A stretch of DNA of 64,000 nt from UBA11606 sp965243715 (GTDB taxonomy: Bacteria; Actinomycetota; Acidimicrobiia; Acidimicrobiales; Aldehydirespiratoraceae). Where the stretch lies: positions 310,001 to 374,000 of the forward strand of contig CBDEVU010000009.1 of assembly GCA_965243715.1 (NCBI GenBank), given 5' to 3'. Made by a program: the position numbers and the translations under genes. Below are positions 45,301 to 53,949 of the stretch, piece after piece. The notes beneath the pieces were generated by a model, which did no database searches, was not told the DNA's origin, and worked only from the letters and a program-made list of their open reading frames with translations. Every line of letters begins with the position of its first letter. Position 1 is the stretch's first letter.

Positions 45301-45728
45301 CCGAACTCTTCGAGACGCTCTTCCCCGGTGGCCAGGGTTCGTTGTCGCTCACCACCCCGGATGATTTGCTCAATACCGGCATCGAGATCAGTGCTCGTCC
45401 GTCGGGCAAGAATGTTCGCAAACTAACGTTACTGTCGGGGGGCGAACGCACCCTGACCGCGTTGGCGTTCATCTTCGCCGTCTTTCGCAGTCGACCTTCG
45501 CCGTTCTATGTGATGGATGAGGTAGAGGCAGCCCTCGACGACGTCAACCTGCATCGGTTCTTGTCCCTTGTCGAGGAGTTCGGCGCCGACTCTCAACTGC
45601 TGATTGTTAGCCATCAGCAACGCACGATGGAAGCCGCTGATTGCCTATACGGTGTTTCAATGAAATCCGGTGGCTCGAGTCGGGTAGTAAGTGAGAAGGT
45701 TGCTGAGAGGCGTGTTGGGGTCGCCTGA
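42309..45728 (+). CDS. smc: Chromosome segregation protein SMC
   Basis: An SMC protein of 1139 residues. The head begins 'MHLKNLTLKGFKSFA' and Walker A is 'VVGPNGSGKSNVVDAI' (about 31). Long coiled coils at about 165-500 and 665-1000 flank the hinge ('AVEGVLGTLLDVVAVEEGWE' near its start, about 505). The C-terminal head has the signature 'LTLLSGGERTLTALAFIFAV' and Walker B 'FYVMDEVEAALDDVN'. With ScpA and ScpB it loops and condenses chromosomes. ATG 42309 is chosen because the head starts there; the frame is open to 42255. It lies directly after the fpg-like gene, and ftsY, the usual next gene, is absent. Confidence 0.95.
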   Translation: MHLKNLTLKGFKSFADATSIDLEPGVTVVVGPNGSGKSNVVDAIAWVLGAQAPSAVRSAKMDDVIFAGNGGKSALGRAEVSLTIDNHSRTLPLEFNEVKITRTLFRTGDSEYAINSVPCRLLDITELMSDSGVGRQQHVIVSQGQIDAVLNARPQERRAIIEEAAGVLKFRQRRDRAERRLTASDGDLTRVNDLMSEVRRHLRPLEKQADAARRHGDLVEELNALRIHRTGREVHQRRAELEVNAAFRSSRVEQERTSRGELQKIEGEVAGDEQRLASHGGDDLGDTLVRLESMREHGRGLTARLVERLRGVERDRLAQVDRAVIANIEAEAAKARRALVTVTAELENLSPDLLRLAEQEARHGPDAGPAPSDQAAEVRGELGAVRASIERDTSETTRLQVELTELDQRRQALEAAAAQRRFDLAALHDDEEPLVATHEAAEVARLAAEGVVTDCQSRQADLEAEHHRWVARAEALTLALDEARARSGAERLAAVEGVLGTLLDVVAVEEGWEAAFEAAAGDALRAVVVKNPAAARRALAQLVSGDATGAVIALGASPVGPRGGPRSGFGGELVREHVSGIDPSVDALLDTLIGDVRVVRGAWDGALDAALADPGAVVVTESGDRFGPSGWRIGGQSAGATGVALTEAVEKVESIGVVCVAATAATAAARGDLAEKAGRSTELGDQLDAIETGLLAAADALQRTDADRREVTTKADTVRARFDELVVCLERDTGRVDELAAWLPRLELDEAKAREEGRRLAEERSAIEVQTAGFEERQSSLISRLAELDDRLERDVDQRAAAEGQRVGLDRRATVLERLAEIVANRGEVIEARLAEVRERRLQQSRSAQATAQRLDSRRRSRIEAAVRLEAVRSEVAKAEVEHAELRTRLQTTVDQLRVDHDLGPDEAVSAVCPELAAGLTPTRRVELLEVELDIMGPVNPLAWEEYQAGQVRHSFLQGQLDDIRGTRRQLQKVIHNIDEEIVSVFASAFADVSVNFTELFETLFPGGQGSLSLTTPDDLLNTGIEISARPSGKNVRKLTLLSGGERTLTALAFIFAVFRSRPSPFYVMDEVEAALDDVNLHRFLSLVEEFGADSQLLIVSHQQRTMEAADCLYGVSMKSGGSSRVVSEKVAERRVGVA

Positions 45729-45767
45729 CACGTGCTAGACCTCACGTCGCAACCAGGCGGAGGCCCC

Positions 45768-48218
45768 ATGTCGCCCAAGATCCCTGATCGAGCCCAAGTG
45801 GTGGTCGTTGGCGGGGGCGTGGTTGGTTGCAGTATTGCTTATCACCTAACTCGACGCGCCATCCCCGACGTCGTGGTGCTAGAGCAAGGCACGCTTACCT
45901 GCGGCACCACATGGCACGCCGCGGGACTGGTTTCGCAGCTCAAGTCGAGCTATTCGCTCACCAAATTGGCCGCCTACTCGGCTCGCCTGTTCGAGGAGTT
46001 GGAAGACGAGACAGGTCAGGCCACCGGCTATCGCACTCCGGGCTCCATCACGGTGGCCGACAATGAAGAGCGCTGGGAGGAACTACTTCGGGGGGCCACG
46101 ATGGCCGAGGGCATCGGTGTGGAAACCCAAAGTATCGACATCGACGAGGTGGCCCAGCGCTGGCCGCTGATGCGCACGGACGATCTCGTGGGTGCTCTCT
46201 ACGTCCCACGCGACGGCCAGACCAGTCCGGTTGACACGACCATGGCTCTGGCTAAGGGAGCCAAAGCGCGTGGCGCGAAAATTATCGAGAACGTGGCGGT
46301 CACTCAATTGAAGCAGGCCAACGGCAAAGTTACCGGAGTGGTCACCGAACAAGGCGAGATCGAGTCCGAGATTGTCGTACTAGCCACCGGCATGTGGACG
46401 AGGCACCTTGCGGCCCAGATCGGGGTCAATGTTCCGTTGCAAGCCTGTGAGCACTTCTACATCGTGACCGAACCAATCGAAGGGATGGAGATCGGCACAC
46501 CGACCCTGCGCGATCCGGGCAACTACACCTACTTCAAGGAGGAGACGGGCAAGATCATGGCGGGCTTTTTCGAGCCTCGGGGCAAGGTCTGGCGTATGGA
46601 TCAGATCCCGCGCGACTTCAGCTTCGTTACTCTGCCCGAGGACTGGGACCACATCGGCCCGATCTTTGAACGCGCCATCCACCGCGTGCCGGCCCTAGCC
46701 GAGGCCGGACTGCAGTTGTTCTTCAACGGGCCCGAAGCGTTCACCCCCGACGGCGTGTACTACATGGGCGAGGCGCCCGAGGTCGAAGGCTGCTACGTCG
46801 CCGCTGGCTTCAACTCGGTCGGTATTCAGTCCGCCGGTGGGGTTGGTTGGGCACTGGCGGACTGGATTGCCGACCGGCACCCGCCGATGGATCTCAACGT
46901 GGTCGACATCCGTCGGGCCCAGCCTTTCCAAGCTGACGAGAGCTACCTCAAGAACCGCGTTTCGGAGAGCCTCGGACTCCTGTACGCCATGCACTGGCCG
47001 TTTCGTCAGTACGAGAGTTCTCGTGGTATCCGCCAGTCGCCGTTACACGACCGGATCGAGGCAGCGGGGGCTGTGTTCGGCGAGACCGCGGGTTGGGAAC
47101 GGCCGAACTGGTACGCCAACCCGGGCCAGGCCAAGGAATACCGTTACTCCTACGGTAAGCAGAACTGGCACGAGAATTTGCTGGCCGAATGCCAGGGCGT
47201 GCGTGAGGCAGTCGGCTTGTTCGACCAGACCTCGTTTGCCAAGTTCACCGTCGTTGGCCTTGATGCGTTGGCGGTCCTGAACCGACTCTCGGTCGCTGAG
47301 ATTGATGTACCGGTCGGCAAATCCGTCTACACCCAGTGGTGTAATCACGCTGGGGGCATCGAAGCCGACCTTACTGTCACCCGCACCAGCGACAGCGAGT
47401 TCTTTGTCGTCACCGCCGCGGCGGCGGAAAATCGCGACTGGACCTGGCTCCGCCGAGCCAGCGTCGGCCACGACGTTACCCTCGCCAACATCACCTCCAC
47501 CCTGGTAGTGATCGCCCTGATGGGTCCCCACGCTCGCCGACTATTGTCGGAAATTACCGACGCCGATCTCAATAACGACGCCTTTGCTTTCGGGTGGAGC
47601 AAGAAAGTCACCGTGGCGGGCGCCAAAGTCACCGCGCTGCGCATGAGCTACGTGGGCGAACTTGGTTGGGAACTCTACATCGACCACGTCGATGCCGTAG
47701 CCGTCTATGACGCGATCGTGGCCGCGGGGGAACCTCACGGCTTAGTCCACGCCGGTTATCACGCCATGAACTCGCTGCGTCTCGAAGCGGGTATGCGCCA
47801 TTGGGGCCACGACATCACCGATGAGGACACCCCCCTCGAAGCGGGCCTTGGTTTTGCCATCGCCTGGGACAAAGATATTGACTTCATCGGTCGCTCCGCC
47901 CTCGAATCCCAGCGGAGCCAGCCCCGCACCAAGCGGTTGATCCAGTTCCGGATCGAGGACCCCGAGTTGCTCACCTACCACGACGAACCCCTCTACCGCG
48001 AAGGCATCGTGGTGGGCCGGATTTCGAGTTCGATGTGGAGCCAGACTCAGGCCCGCTGTCTGGCGATGGGTTACGTCAAACACGCCGAGGACATCACCGC
48101 GGCGTGGCTCGATGGTGCCGAGTGGGCAACCAACATCGGGGGCCGACGCGTGCGCGTCTCGACCTCGATCCGCTCCTGGTACGACCCGTTTAACCAGCGT
48201 CCCCATACTGATGCCTAG
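45768..48218 (+). CDS. FAD-dependent dimethylglycine/sarcosine dehydrogenase-like protein with GcvT domain (copy 1)
   Basis: An 816-residue flavoprotein. The N-terminal FAD domain has 'VVVVGGGVVGCSIAYHLTRR' and 'CGTTWHAAGLVSQLK'; the His in TWHAAGL is the residue covalently bound to FAD in dimethylglycine and sarcosine dehydrogenases. A linker domain follows, then GcvT and GcvT-C folate domains from about 455 ('YVGELGWELYIDHV', 'HAGYHAMNSLRLEAGMRHWG'). Such enzymes oxidise N-methyl groups and pass the C1 unit to tetrahydrofolate. The exact substrate is open. ATG 45768 (MSPKIP) gives the normal spacing to the FAD motif. Its stop overlaps the following lipoprotein start by eight bases. Confidence 0.87.
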   Translation: MSPKIPDRAQVVVVGGGVVGCSIAYHLTRRAIPDVVVLEQGTLTCGTTWHAAGLVSQLKSSYSLTKLAAYSARLFEELEDETGQATGYRTPGSITVADNEERWEELLRGATMAEGIGVETQSIDIDEVAQRWPLMRTDDLVGALYVPRDGQTSPVDTTMALAKGAKARGAKIIENVAVTQLKQANGKVTGVVTEQGEIESEIVVLATGMWTRHLAAQIGVNVPLQACEHFYIVTEPIEGMEIGTPTLRDPGNYTYFKEETGKIMAGFFEPRGKVWRMDQIPRDFSFVTLPEDWDHIGPIFERAIHRVPALAEAGLQLFFNGPEAFTPDGVYYMGEAPEVEGCYVAAGFNSVGIQSAGGVGWALADWIADRHPPMDLNVVDIRRAQPFQADESYLKNRVSESLGLLYAMHWPFRQYESSRGIRQSPLHDRIEAAGAVFGETAGWERPNWYANPGQAKEYRYSYGKQNWHENLLAECQGVREAVGLFDQTSFAKFTVVGLDALAVLNRLSVAEIDVPVGKSVYTQWCNHAGGIEADLTVTRTSDSEFFVVTAAAAENRDWTWLRRASVGHDVTLANITSTLVVIALMGPHARRLLSEITDADLNNDAFAFGWSKKVTVAGAKVTALRMSYVGELGWELYIDHVDAVAVYDAIVAAGEPHGLVHAGYHAMNSLRLEAGMRHWGHDITDEDTPLEAGLGFAIAWDKDIDFIGRSALESQRSQPRTKRLIQFRIEDPELLTYHDEPLYREGIVVGRISSSMWSQTQARCLAMGYVKHAEDITAAWLDGAEWATNIGGRRVRVSTSIRSWYDPFNQRPHTDA

Positions 48219-49536
48219 AGGGGTTTCGGGCTGGCGGTTCGTCTTAGCCTTGGCCGCCTTAGCCTTGGCCGTCCTAGCCTTGGCCGTCCTAGCCTCGGCG
48301 TGTTCGCTCATGCCGACGGTTCCGCTCGACGAAACCCTCGAGTCCCCAACCGGTCCAACGGCCTCACCGACGACGAGCGACCGCCCCGCCGACGACAGTT
48401 CCTCCGCTCCCGACCTCTCCAACCTGCCCGGCACGTTGGCCATCGGTGGGTCCGGCGGACTGCGCTTCGCCGCGCCCGACGGGTCAACGGTGAGGACTAT
48501 CGACGGTGAAGGTCTCGTCATCACCCAACCGACCTGGTCGCGTGACGGCGAGCGATCAATCAGCCTCCGGGTGCTATCGGCGGAGAACGTGGAGACGGTA
48601 GTGGTTGACTCCGACGGTGCGGTCAAGGTCCACGAAGCCCGTCGTCCCTATTTTTTCTTCTCGTGGAGTGGCGACGGTACGCTGATCGCCGCGCTGGGGC
48701 CGGGGCCGCAGGGAACCACGCTAGATATTTTGGACCGTGATGGAAGCCCGGTGGCTTCCGAGGGCCTCGACGCTGGAAGTTTCTACTTGGCGTGGGAGCC
48801 CGGGGGAACCGGATTGCTGTTGCATCGAGACGAAACTTTGGAGTTGGCGCCCGACCCGACCAACCTCTCTACCCGTGTTTCGCTGGGCGCGCCCGGTGAG
48901 TGGTTCCTCGCCCCGGCGTGGATCCCCGGGACACGAGACGCGTTGATTGTCGAGCCGGGGCCAGCCGGTAACCGTCTGGTACGAATCGCCGTCGATAGCG
49001 GCGACCGAGTCGACTTGGGCCCCGTCAATAAGGGGATCGGGGTGGTGGCGTCGCCCAACGGCGACGAAGCGGTGCTGGCCCATGGCGCAGCCGATGAGGG
49101 TGGGGGCGCGATCTTGGTCGCTAACCCGGTGGCGGAGCCCAAAGTGCTGGCCGCGACGGAGATTGTCGATGTCCACACAGGCCACCGCCGGAAGGTCTCC
49201 GATGAGTTTTCGCTCTGGGCGGAATGGAGTCCCGATGGTGAGGCCCTACTTCTGCTGCAGGCCGCAGTCGACCAAACCGGTGCCGAGTGGGTGGTGTGGC
49301 GCGACGGGGCGGAGCGGCGCCTCGGTGGCGTGACTCTGTCGCCGGTCTTTTTCCGCAACTATGTTCAGTTCAGCTGGCAATTCGTCGAGTCGCCGCGGCT
49401 GTGGTCGCCTGACGGGGCGGCGTTTGTCTACGCTGGCGCGGAGTCAAAGGGCGCGGGTGTCTTTGTCACTGACCTCGCCTCGGGGTCGGCGGTTCGAGTG
49501 GCCGAAGGAGACGTGGGTTTCTGGTCCCCTCGCTGA
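48211..49536 (+). CDS. TolB/WD40-like beta-propeller lipoprotein
   Basis: A 441-residue lipoprotein: the signal peptide contains a stretch of 15-base repeats (ALALAVLALAVLA) and ends LASAC. A Thr/Ser/Pro-rich linker follows (about 40-65). The rest is a run of propeller-like repeats, each with a W-S-x-D-G turn: 'PTWSRDGERS', 'FSWSGDGTLIA', 'AEWSPDGEALLLL', 'RLWSPDGAAFVYAG' and 'FWSPR' at the end. This is typical of TolB/PD40-type repeats. The function is unknown; an envelope or substrate-sensing role is conceivable. The start ATG 48211 overlaps the end of copy 1 of the FAD-GcvT gene. Confidence 0.7.
   Translation: MPRGVSGWRFVLALAALALAVLALAVLASACSLMPTVPLDETLESPTGPTASPTTSDRPADDSSSAPDLSNLPGTLAIGGSGGLRFAAPDGSTVRTIDGEGLVITQPTWSRDGERSISLRVLSAENVETVVVDSDGAVKVHEARRPYFFFSWSGDGTLIAALGPGPQGTTLDILDRDGSPVASEGLDAGSFYLAWEPGGTGLLLHRDETLELAPDPTNLSTRVSLGAPGEWFLAPAWIPGTRDALIVEPGPAGNRLVRIAVDSGDRVDLGPVNKGIGVVASPNGDEAVLAHGAADEGGGAILVANPVAEPKVLAATEIVDVHTGHRRKVSDEFSLWAEWSPDGEALLLLQAAVDQTGAEWVVWRDGAERRLGGVTLSPVFFRNYVQFSWQFVESPRLWSPDGAAFVYAGAESKGAGVFVTDLASGSAVRVAEGDVGFWSPR
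48244..48300 (+). repeat. 15-bp tandem repeat in the signal peptide of the 48211 lipoprotein
   Basis: Units at 48244-48258, 48259-48273 and 48274-48288 (consensus ytagccttggccgyc) and a partial fourth at 48289-48300 encode repeated LALAV in the hydrophobic core. The frame is kept. Copy number would change the length of the signal-peptide core. Confidence 0.95.
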
Positions 49537-49573
49537 CGGCAAGAGGGGCCTTACACCTGGAGCACATCTAGAG

Positions 49574-50653
49574 TTAAAAGACGATGACGCTGCGCGACAC
49601 CGTCCCGGCTTGCATATCGACGAACGCCTCATTGATGTCTTCGAGGCCGATCCTTTTGGTGACTAGGGCGTCGAGATGCAGTTTCTGGTCGAGGTAGAAC
49701 TCGATGAGTTGGGGCATGTCCTCGCGGAAGCGGTTGGATCCCATGTTCGATCCGGTGAGCGTCTTTTCCATGATCAGTTCAGTGGCGTTGATCTCGAGTT
49801 TTTGGCCTTGGGGGACCATGCCGACCACCACGGCGGTGCCGCCGTAGCGGATCATCTCGTAGGCCTGCTCCGCGGTTTGTTTGAGTCCCACCGCTTCGAA
49901 GGCGTAGTCGGCGCCTCTGTTGGTGAGGCGTTGAACGGCCGCCACGGGATCTTCGGCCGCGGCGTCGATGGTGTGAGTGGCCCCGAAGGTGAGCGCCTTT
50001 TCGAGTTTTGCCGCGCTCGTATCGACGGCGATGATCTTGCCCGCGCCAGCGATGGCCGCGCCGTTTATCGCCGACAGGCCAATTCCGCCACACCCAATGA
50101 CGACGATGGACGCCCCGACTTCGATTTGAGCGGTGTTGACCACCGCCCCGAAACCGGTCATCACCGCGCAGCCAATGAGGGCGCCGCGGTCGAGGGGCAT
50201 GTCGTTTCGCACTTTCACACAGGCCCGTTCGTGGACGAGCATCTTCTCGGCGTAAGACCCGAGGTGGAAGAGTTGGGTGAGCGGTTCGCCCTCTATCGAG
50301 AGCCGAGGCGGGTCAGTCGGGGCCCGCCACGTCTCGTTGCTTTCACAGAGCACGGGGCGTCCTGCGGTGCAGTTGCGACAGACTCCGCAGAAAGCGGACA
50401 TACAGGTGATGACATGGTCGCCTGGCGTGAGGTAGGTCACTCCGACCCCTACGGCCTCGACGACGCCCGCCGATTCGTGGCCGGGCACGCAGGGCAGTTT
50501 GGTGGCGTAGTGGCCGTCGACAAAGTGCAGATCGGAGTGGCAAACACCGACCGCACTCGTGCGGATCAGGACCTCACCGGGTTTGGGATCGTCGATGTGG
50601 ACCTCTTCGATGGTTAGCGGCTCACCAACCGTCCGTAGTACTGCTGCTCTCAT
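49574..50653 (-). CDS. Zinc-dependent alcohol/formaldehyde dehydrogenase (MDR family)
   Basis: A 359-residue medium-chain dehydrogenase. 'VGVCHSDLHFVDGHY' supplies the catalytic-zinc Cys, 'VPGHESAGVVEAVG' the GHE motif, and 'CGVCRNCTAGRPVLC' the four structural-zinc Cys. The NAD site is 'IVVIGCGGIGLSAINGA' with 'IIAVDTSAAKLEKA' after it. It resembles the class III / NDMA-type group, which includes formaldehyde dehydrogenases. Its position next to N-methyl-oxidising flavoproteins makes formaldehyde (free or thiol-bound) a plausible substrate; other alcohols cannot be excluded. It starts at ATG, 11 bases after the IclR gene, in the same direction. Confidence 0.85.
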   Translation of the reverse strand: MRAAVLRTVGEPLTIEEVHIDDPKPGEVLIRTSAVGVCHSDLHFVDGHYATKLPCVPGHESAGVVEAVGVGVTYLTPGDHVITCMSAFCGVCRNCTAGRPVLCESNETWRAPTDPPRLSIEGEPLTQLFHLGSYAEKMLVHERACVKVRNDMPLDRGALIGCAVMTGFGAVVNTAQIEVGASIVVIGCGGIGLSAINGAAIAGAGKIIAVDTSAAKLEKALTFGATHTIDAAAEDPVAAVQRLTNRGADYAFEAVGLKQTAEQAYEMIRYGGTAVVVGMVPQGQKLEINATELIMEKTLTGSNMGSNRFREDMPQLIEFYLDQKLHLDALVTKRIGLEDINEAFVDMQAGTVSRSVIVF

Positions 50654-50664
50654 GGTGGCTGAGT

Positions 50665-51432
50665 CTAGGAGCAGCCAACCGTTCGATGCGGCGGTTGGTG
50701 TCGAATGCGGTCGCCGATGCGTCTACTCATCTCGATCACCGCGGTGCCAATGTCCGCCGTGTCGCGCTCTCCGGGGAAGCGGTAGACGGGACCGTAGGCG
50801 TTTAGGGCCCCGAGGGCGATGTCCATGGTGTCTGTTATTAGCGCGCCGATGCCGTTAACGTCGTCGCTGAACTCTTGGTAGGTCCACACCACTCCGGTTT
50901 CTCGCGCCGTGCATAGCTTGGCATGGATACCTTCAATCGAGATCACCGTGTCTGGCGTGTGCGGGACGAGGCCAGCCTTGGCGTGGGCGTGGACTTTAGC
51001 GTCAGTCCAAGTCGACATTAGGGCTAGTCCGCCCGCGGTGGCGTGGTACGGGAGTCGTTCGCCGGTCCAGTCCTGCACCATGACCGAACTTTCAGCCACA
51101 GCGGTGTCGACGTAGAGGGTGGCGTCGCCGTCGTCGATGGTGAGAGAGACGTTCTCCTGCAGCAATTCGGCCAACTCCAGCAGGTGGGGTCGAGCGATCG
51201 CGGTGAGCGAACTTAGGGGCGCCGCTCGGTGGGTGAGCAAAGCAAGTCCGGGGCCGATGGCGTAGCGTCCGCCGATGGTTTGGACCGCACCTTGATCTTC
51301 GAGCGAGAGGAGGAACCGTAGCACCGTGCTCTTGGGGAGTCCCGTTGCTTTCGTGATATCGGCGAGCGTGGACGTGTTGGGGCGCGAAGAAAGGGCGCGA
51401 AGAACGGTGAAGGCGCGGTCGATCGTTTGCAT
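50665..51432 (-). CDS. IclR-family transcriptional regulator
   Basis: A 255-residue regulator. The N-terminal winged helix-turn-helix is 'AFTVLRALSSRPNTSTLAD' plus 'TGLPKSTVLRFLLSLEDQG', and the C-terminal ligand-binding domain carries 'LPYHATAGGLALMS' and 'GIHAKLCTARETGVVWTYQE', typical of IclR. It probably controls the adjacent divergent FAD-GcvT/MttB operon and the ADH gene transcribed with it. The effector may be a methylated amine such as betaine or its products (inference). The start is ATG 51432, with an inverted repeat 17 bases upstream. Confidence 0.9.
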   Translation of the reverse strand: MQTIDRAFTVLRALSSRPNTSTLADITKATGLPKSTVLRFLLSLEDQGAVQTIGGRYAIGPGLALLTHRAAPLSSLTAIARPHLLELAELLQENVSLTIDDGDATLYVDTAVAESSVMVQDWTGERLPYHATAGGLALMSTWTDAKVHAHAKAGLVPHTPDTVISIEGIHAKLCTARETGVVWTYQEFSDDVNGIGALITDTMDIALGALNAYGPVYRFPGERDTADIGTAVIEMSRRIGDRIRHQPPHRTVGCS

Positions 51433-51448
51433 GGTTCTTATAGGCTAG

Positions 51449-51461
51449 CATTCAATGAATG
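51449..51461. promoter_or_regulatory. Candidate operator between iclR-like and FAD-GcvT genes
   Basis: CATTCAATGAATG is a perfect inverted repeat (CATTC-3-GAATG) placed between the divergent regulator (start 51432) and the FAD-GcvT gene (start 51523). An IclR dimer could bind it and control both directions. The assignment is by position and symmetry only; short repeats of this size also arise by chance. Confidence 0.35.
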
Positions 51462-51522
51462 GAACGTGCTACCTAGTGAAACGATCGGTCGTAGGCCAAG
51501 CATTAGGGCGAGGGGGAATCAG

Positions 51523-53949
51523 TTGAGAGATGAAGCGCGCTGCGTAATCATCGGTGGCGGGGCGATGGGTGTCGGCCTGTTGTATTTTCTCGCACACGAA
51601 GGCTGGGGCTCCGACACGGTTCTACTCGACAAGGGTGAACTCACCTCAGGATCGACATGGCACGCTGCGGGCTTGGTGCCGAACTTCATCGGCGACCTCA
51701 ACATGGCCAAGGTGCATCAGGAGGCTATTGCCCTGTATCCAGTCATCGAGGAAGAGACCGGCCTGTCGGCGGGCTGGCACGGCTGTGGCGCGCTGCGCCT
51801 AGCCATCAGCGATGAAGAGGTTCTCTGGCACCGTCAGGTTCACGCCCAACTCAACCAACTGGGCTACGAAAGCCACCTTGTTGGACCCCAGCAAATCAAG
51901 GAACTCAATCCCCTCTTTGAAAACATCGACGATGTCCAGTCGGCCTTTTACACGCCCAACGACGGCTGGGCTGACCCGACTGGCTCGACCAACGCCATGG
52001 CCAAGGGGGCCCGTCAACTCGGGGCCGAGATCGTGCGCCACAACCGGGTGACTGACATGAACCAACTAGCTGATGGCCGCTGGGAGGTCATTACCGAGCA
52101 GGGCCGGATAGTGACTGAGCACGTGGTCAATGCGGCTGGCCACTACGCCCCGCAACTCGGTGCGATGGTGGGACTAGACGTGCCGATCGTGTCAGTAATT
52201 CATCAGTACATCATCACCGAACCGCTCCCCGCGATGATGGCGTTGGGCTTTGAGCCGCCAGTCACGAGGGATCCGCGTTCGTCTTCGTATTACCGACGAG
52301 AGATCGACGGCCTGCTCATTGGACCCTACGAAACTGCTAACGCCCAGACCTACGGCGTCGACGGTATCGACTGGAACCTGGACTTCTATTTGACACCCCC
52401 CGATATGGATAACATCGCCGACTGCTTGAGGGATTCCTTTGATCGAGTGCCGTCGTGGGACCACGCGGGCATCAAAAAGGTCATCTCTGGACCCATCACC
52501 CACACCCCAGACTCTGGCTACCTCATGGGTCCGGCCCCTGGCAGGAGCAATTACTGGCACTGTAACGGCGCTTCGATTGGCATAACCCAAGGTCCTGGCG
52601 CGGGCAAATACCTAGCCCAGTGGATGGTTCACGGCCAGACCGAAATCAACGTGCGGGGCATGGACCCTCGTCGATTTGGTACCCACACCGGCCCCCAGAG
52701 TGAGTTTGCTGTCGGCAAGGCCATCGAGGAATACCACCTCATGTACGCCGTGCGTCCCCCCGGCGAGCAGCACCCGGCCGCCCGGAAACAAAAGACCAAC
52801 CCGCTCTACGACATCCTCGACGCCGTTGGGGCTCAGTGGGAGGAGGTCTACGGTTGGGAACGTCCCCAGTACTACGGCGAGGGTGAGCAGCACACCTTTC
52901 TGCGGTCCAACGCCTTCGCCATCGTCGGGGAGGAGGTACGGGGGGTTCGTGAGCGGGTCGGGTTGGCCGACCTCACCGCGTTCGCCAAGTTCGAGGTCAC
53001 CGGCGCCGACGCCGCCGCTCTGCTCGACCGAGTGTCGGCTAACAAGATTCCGGGCCGAAACGGCGCCCTGCGCCTCGCTCACCTGCTGACCGAACACGGT
53101 GGCATCGAGGGGGAAGTGACCATTACCCGGTTGGCGGCGGATCGCTTCTACCTGAACTCGGCCATCATGGGCACTACTCACGATGAGGATTGGCTCAACT
53201 CGCACATCCTTGCCGGCGAAGACGTCACGGTCACCAACGTCACCGATCTCAGGGGCATTCTGGCCGTCACTGGTCCTCGGGCCCGTGAGGTGCTCGGCGG
53301 GCTCACCGACGCCGACCTTTCTAATGAGTCGTTTCGGTGGCTTACAGCCCAGGAGATCACGGTGGCCGGGGTGGCTGTTAGGGCGCTACGGGTCAGCTAT
53401 GTAGGGGAGCTTGGTTGGGAACTCCACCTAGCGATCAACGACATGGTTGGCGTCTATAAGGCGCTGGTGGCGGCGGGCGCACCTCACGCCATGGTGCATT
53501 TCGGCTCCTACGCGATGAACGCTATGCGAATCGAGAAAGGCTACAAGGCGTGGGGGAGCGAGCTAACGACCGAGATCACCCCTATCGAAGCTCGCATCGA
53601 ACGATTCGTTGATTTCGAAGGCGACTTTGTGGGCAAGGAGGCCACGCTCGCTCGTCGCGATCAGGCCGATCCGCTCTCGATGGTCCTCGTGTATTGCGAA
53701 CTCGACGATGGTCCCAGCGACATCCGGGGCAACGAACCCGCCTACGCAGCCGATGGTTCGGTGATCGGTATTGCCACTAGCGGGGCCTACGGCTACACCG
53801 TCGGCCGGTCCCTTGGTTTCGTCTACGTCAACGCCGACCACGAAGCCCCCGGCACCACCTTTGAACTTGACCTGCTCGGTCACCGGCGAATCGCCACCGT
53901 TCTCGTCGAACCGGCTTACGACCCCGGCAATGCCAGGCTCCGCGCATGA
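51523..53949 (+). CDS. FAD-dependent dimethylglycine/sarcosine dehydrogenase-like protein with GcvT domain (copy 2)
   Basis: An 808-residue relative of the 45768 protein. It has 'CVIIGGGAMGVGLLYFLAHE' for FAD binding and 'SGSTWHAAGLVPNF' with the likely FAD-bound His, then a GcvT part from about 475 ('YVGELGWELHLAINDM', 'HFGSYAMNAMRIEKGYKAWG'). It probably oxidises an N-methylated compound and feeds the C1 unit to folate. The frame is open to ATG 51427, but this would start inside the divergent regulator. TTG 51523, after AGGGGGAATCAG, fits better. The stop overlaps the MttB start by four bases, so the two proteins are coupled. Confidence 0.87.
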   Translation: MRDEARCVIIGGGAMGVGLLYFLAHEGWGSDTVLLDKGELTSGSTWHAAGLVPNFIGDLNMAKVHQEAIALYPVIEEETGLSAGWHGCGALRLAISDEEVLWHRQVHAQLNQLGYESHLVGPQQIKELNPLFENIDDVQSAFYTPNDGWADPTGSTNAMAKGARQLGAEIVRHNRVTDMNQLADGRWEVITEQGRIVTEHVVNAAGHYAPQLGAMVGLDVPIVSVIHQYIITEPLPAMMALGFEPPVTRDPRSSSYYRREIDGLLIGPYETANAQTYGVDGIDWNLDFYLTPPDMDNIADCLRDSFDRVPSWDHAGIKKVISGPITHTPDSGYLMGPAPGRSNYWHCNGASIGITQGPGAGKYLAQWMVHGQTEINVRGMDPRRFGTHTGPQSEFAVGKAIEEYHLMYAVRPPGEQHPAARKQKTNPLYDILDAVGAQWEEVYGWERPQYYGEGEQHTFLRSNAFAIVGEEVRGVRERVGLADLTAFAKFEVTGADAAALLDRVSANKIPGRNGALRLAHLLTEHGGIEGEVTITRLAADRFYLNSAIMGTTHDEDWLNSHILAGEDVTVTNVTDLRGILAVTGPRAREVLGGLTDADLSNESFRWLTAQEITVAGVAVRALRVSYVGELGWELHLAINDMVGVYKALVAAGAPHAMVHFGSYAMNAMRIEKGYKAWGSELTTEITPIEARIERFVDFEGDFVGKEATLARRDQADPLSMVLVYCELDDGPSDIRGNEPAYAADGSVIGIATSGAYGYTVGRSLGFVYVNADHEAPGTTFELDLLGHRRIATVLVEPAYDPGNARLRA

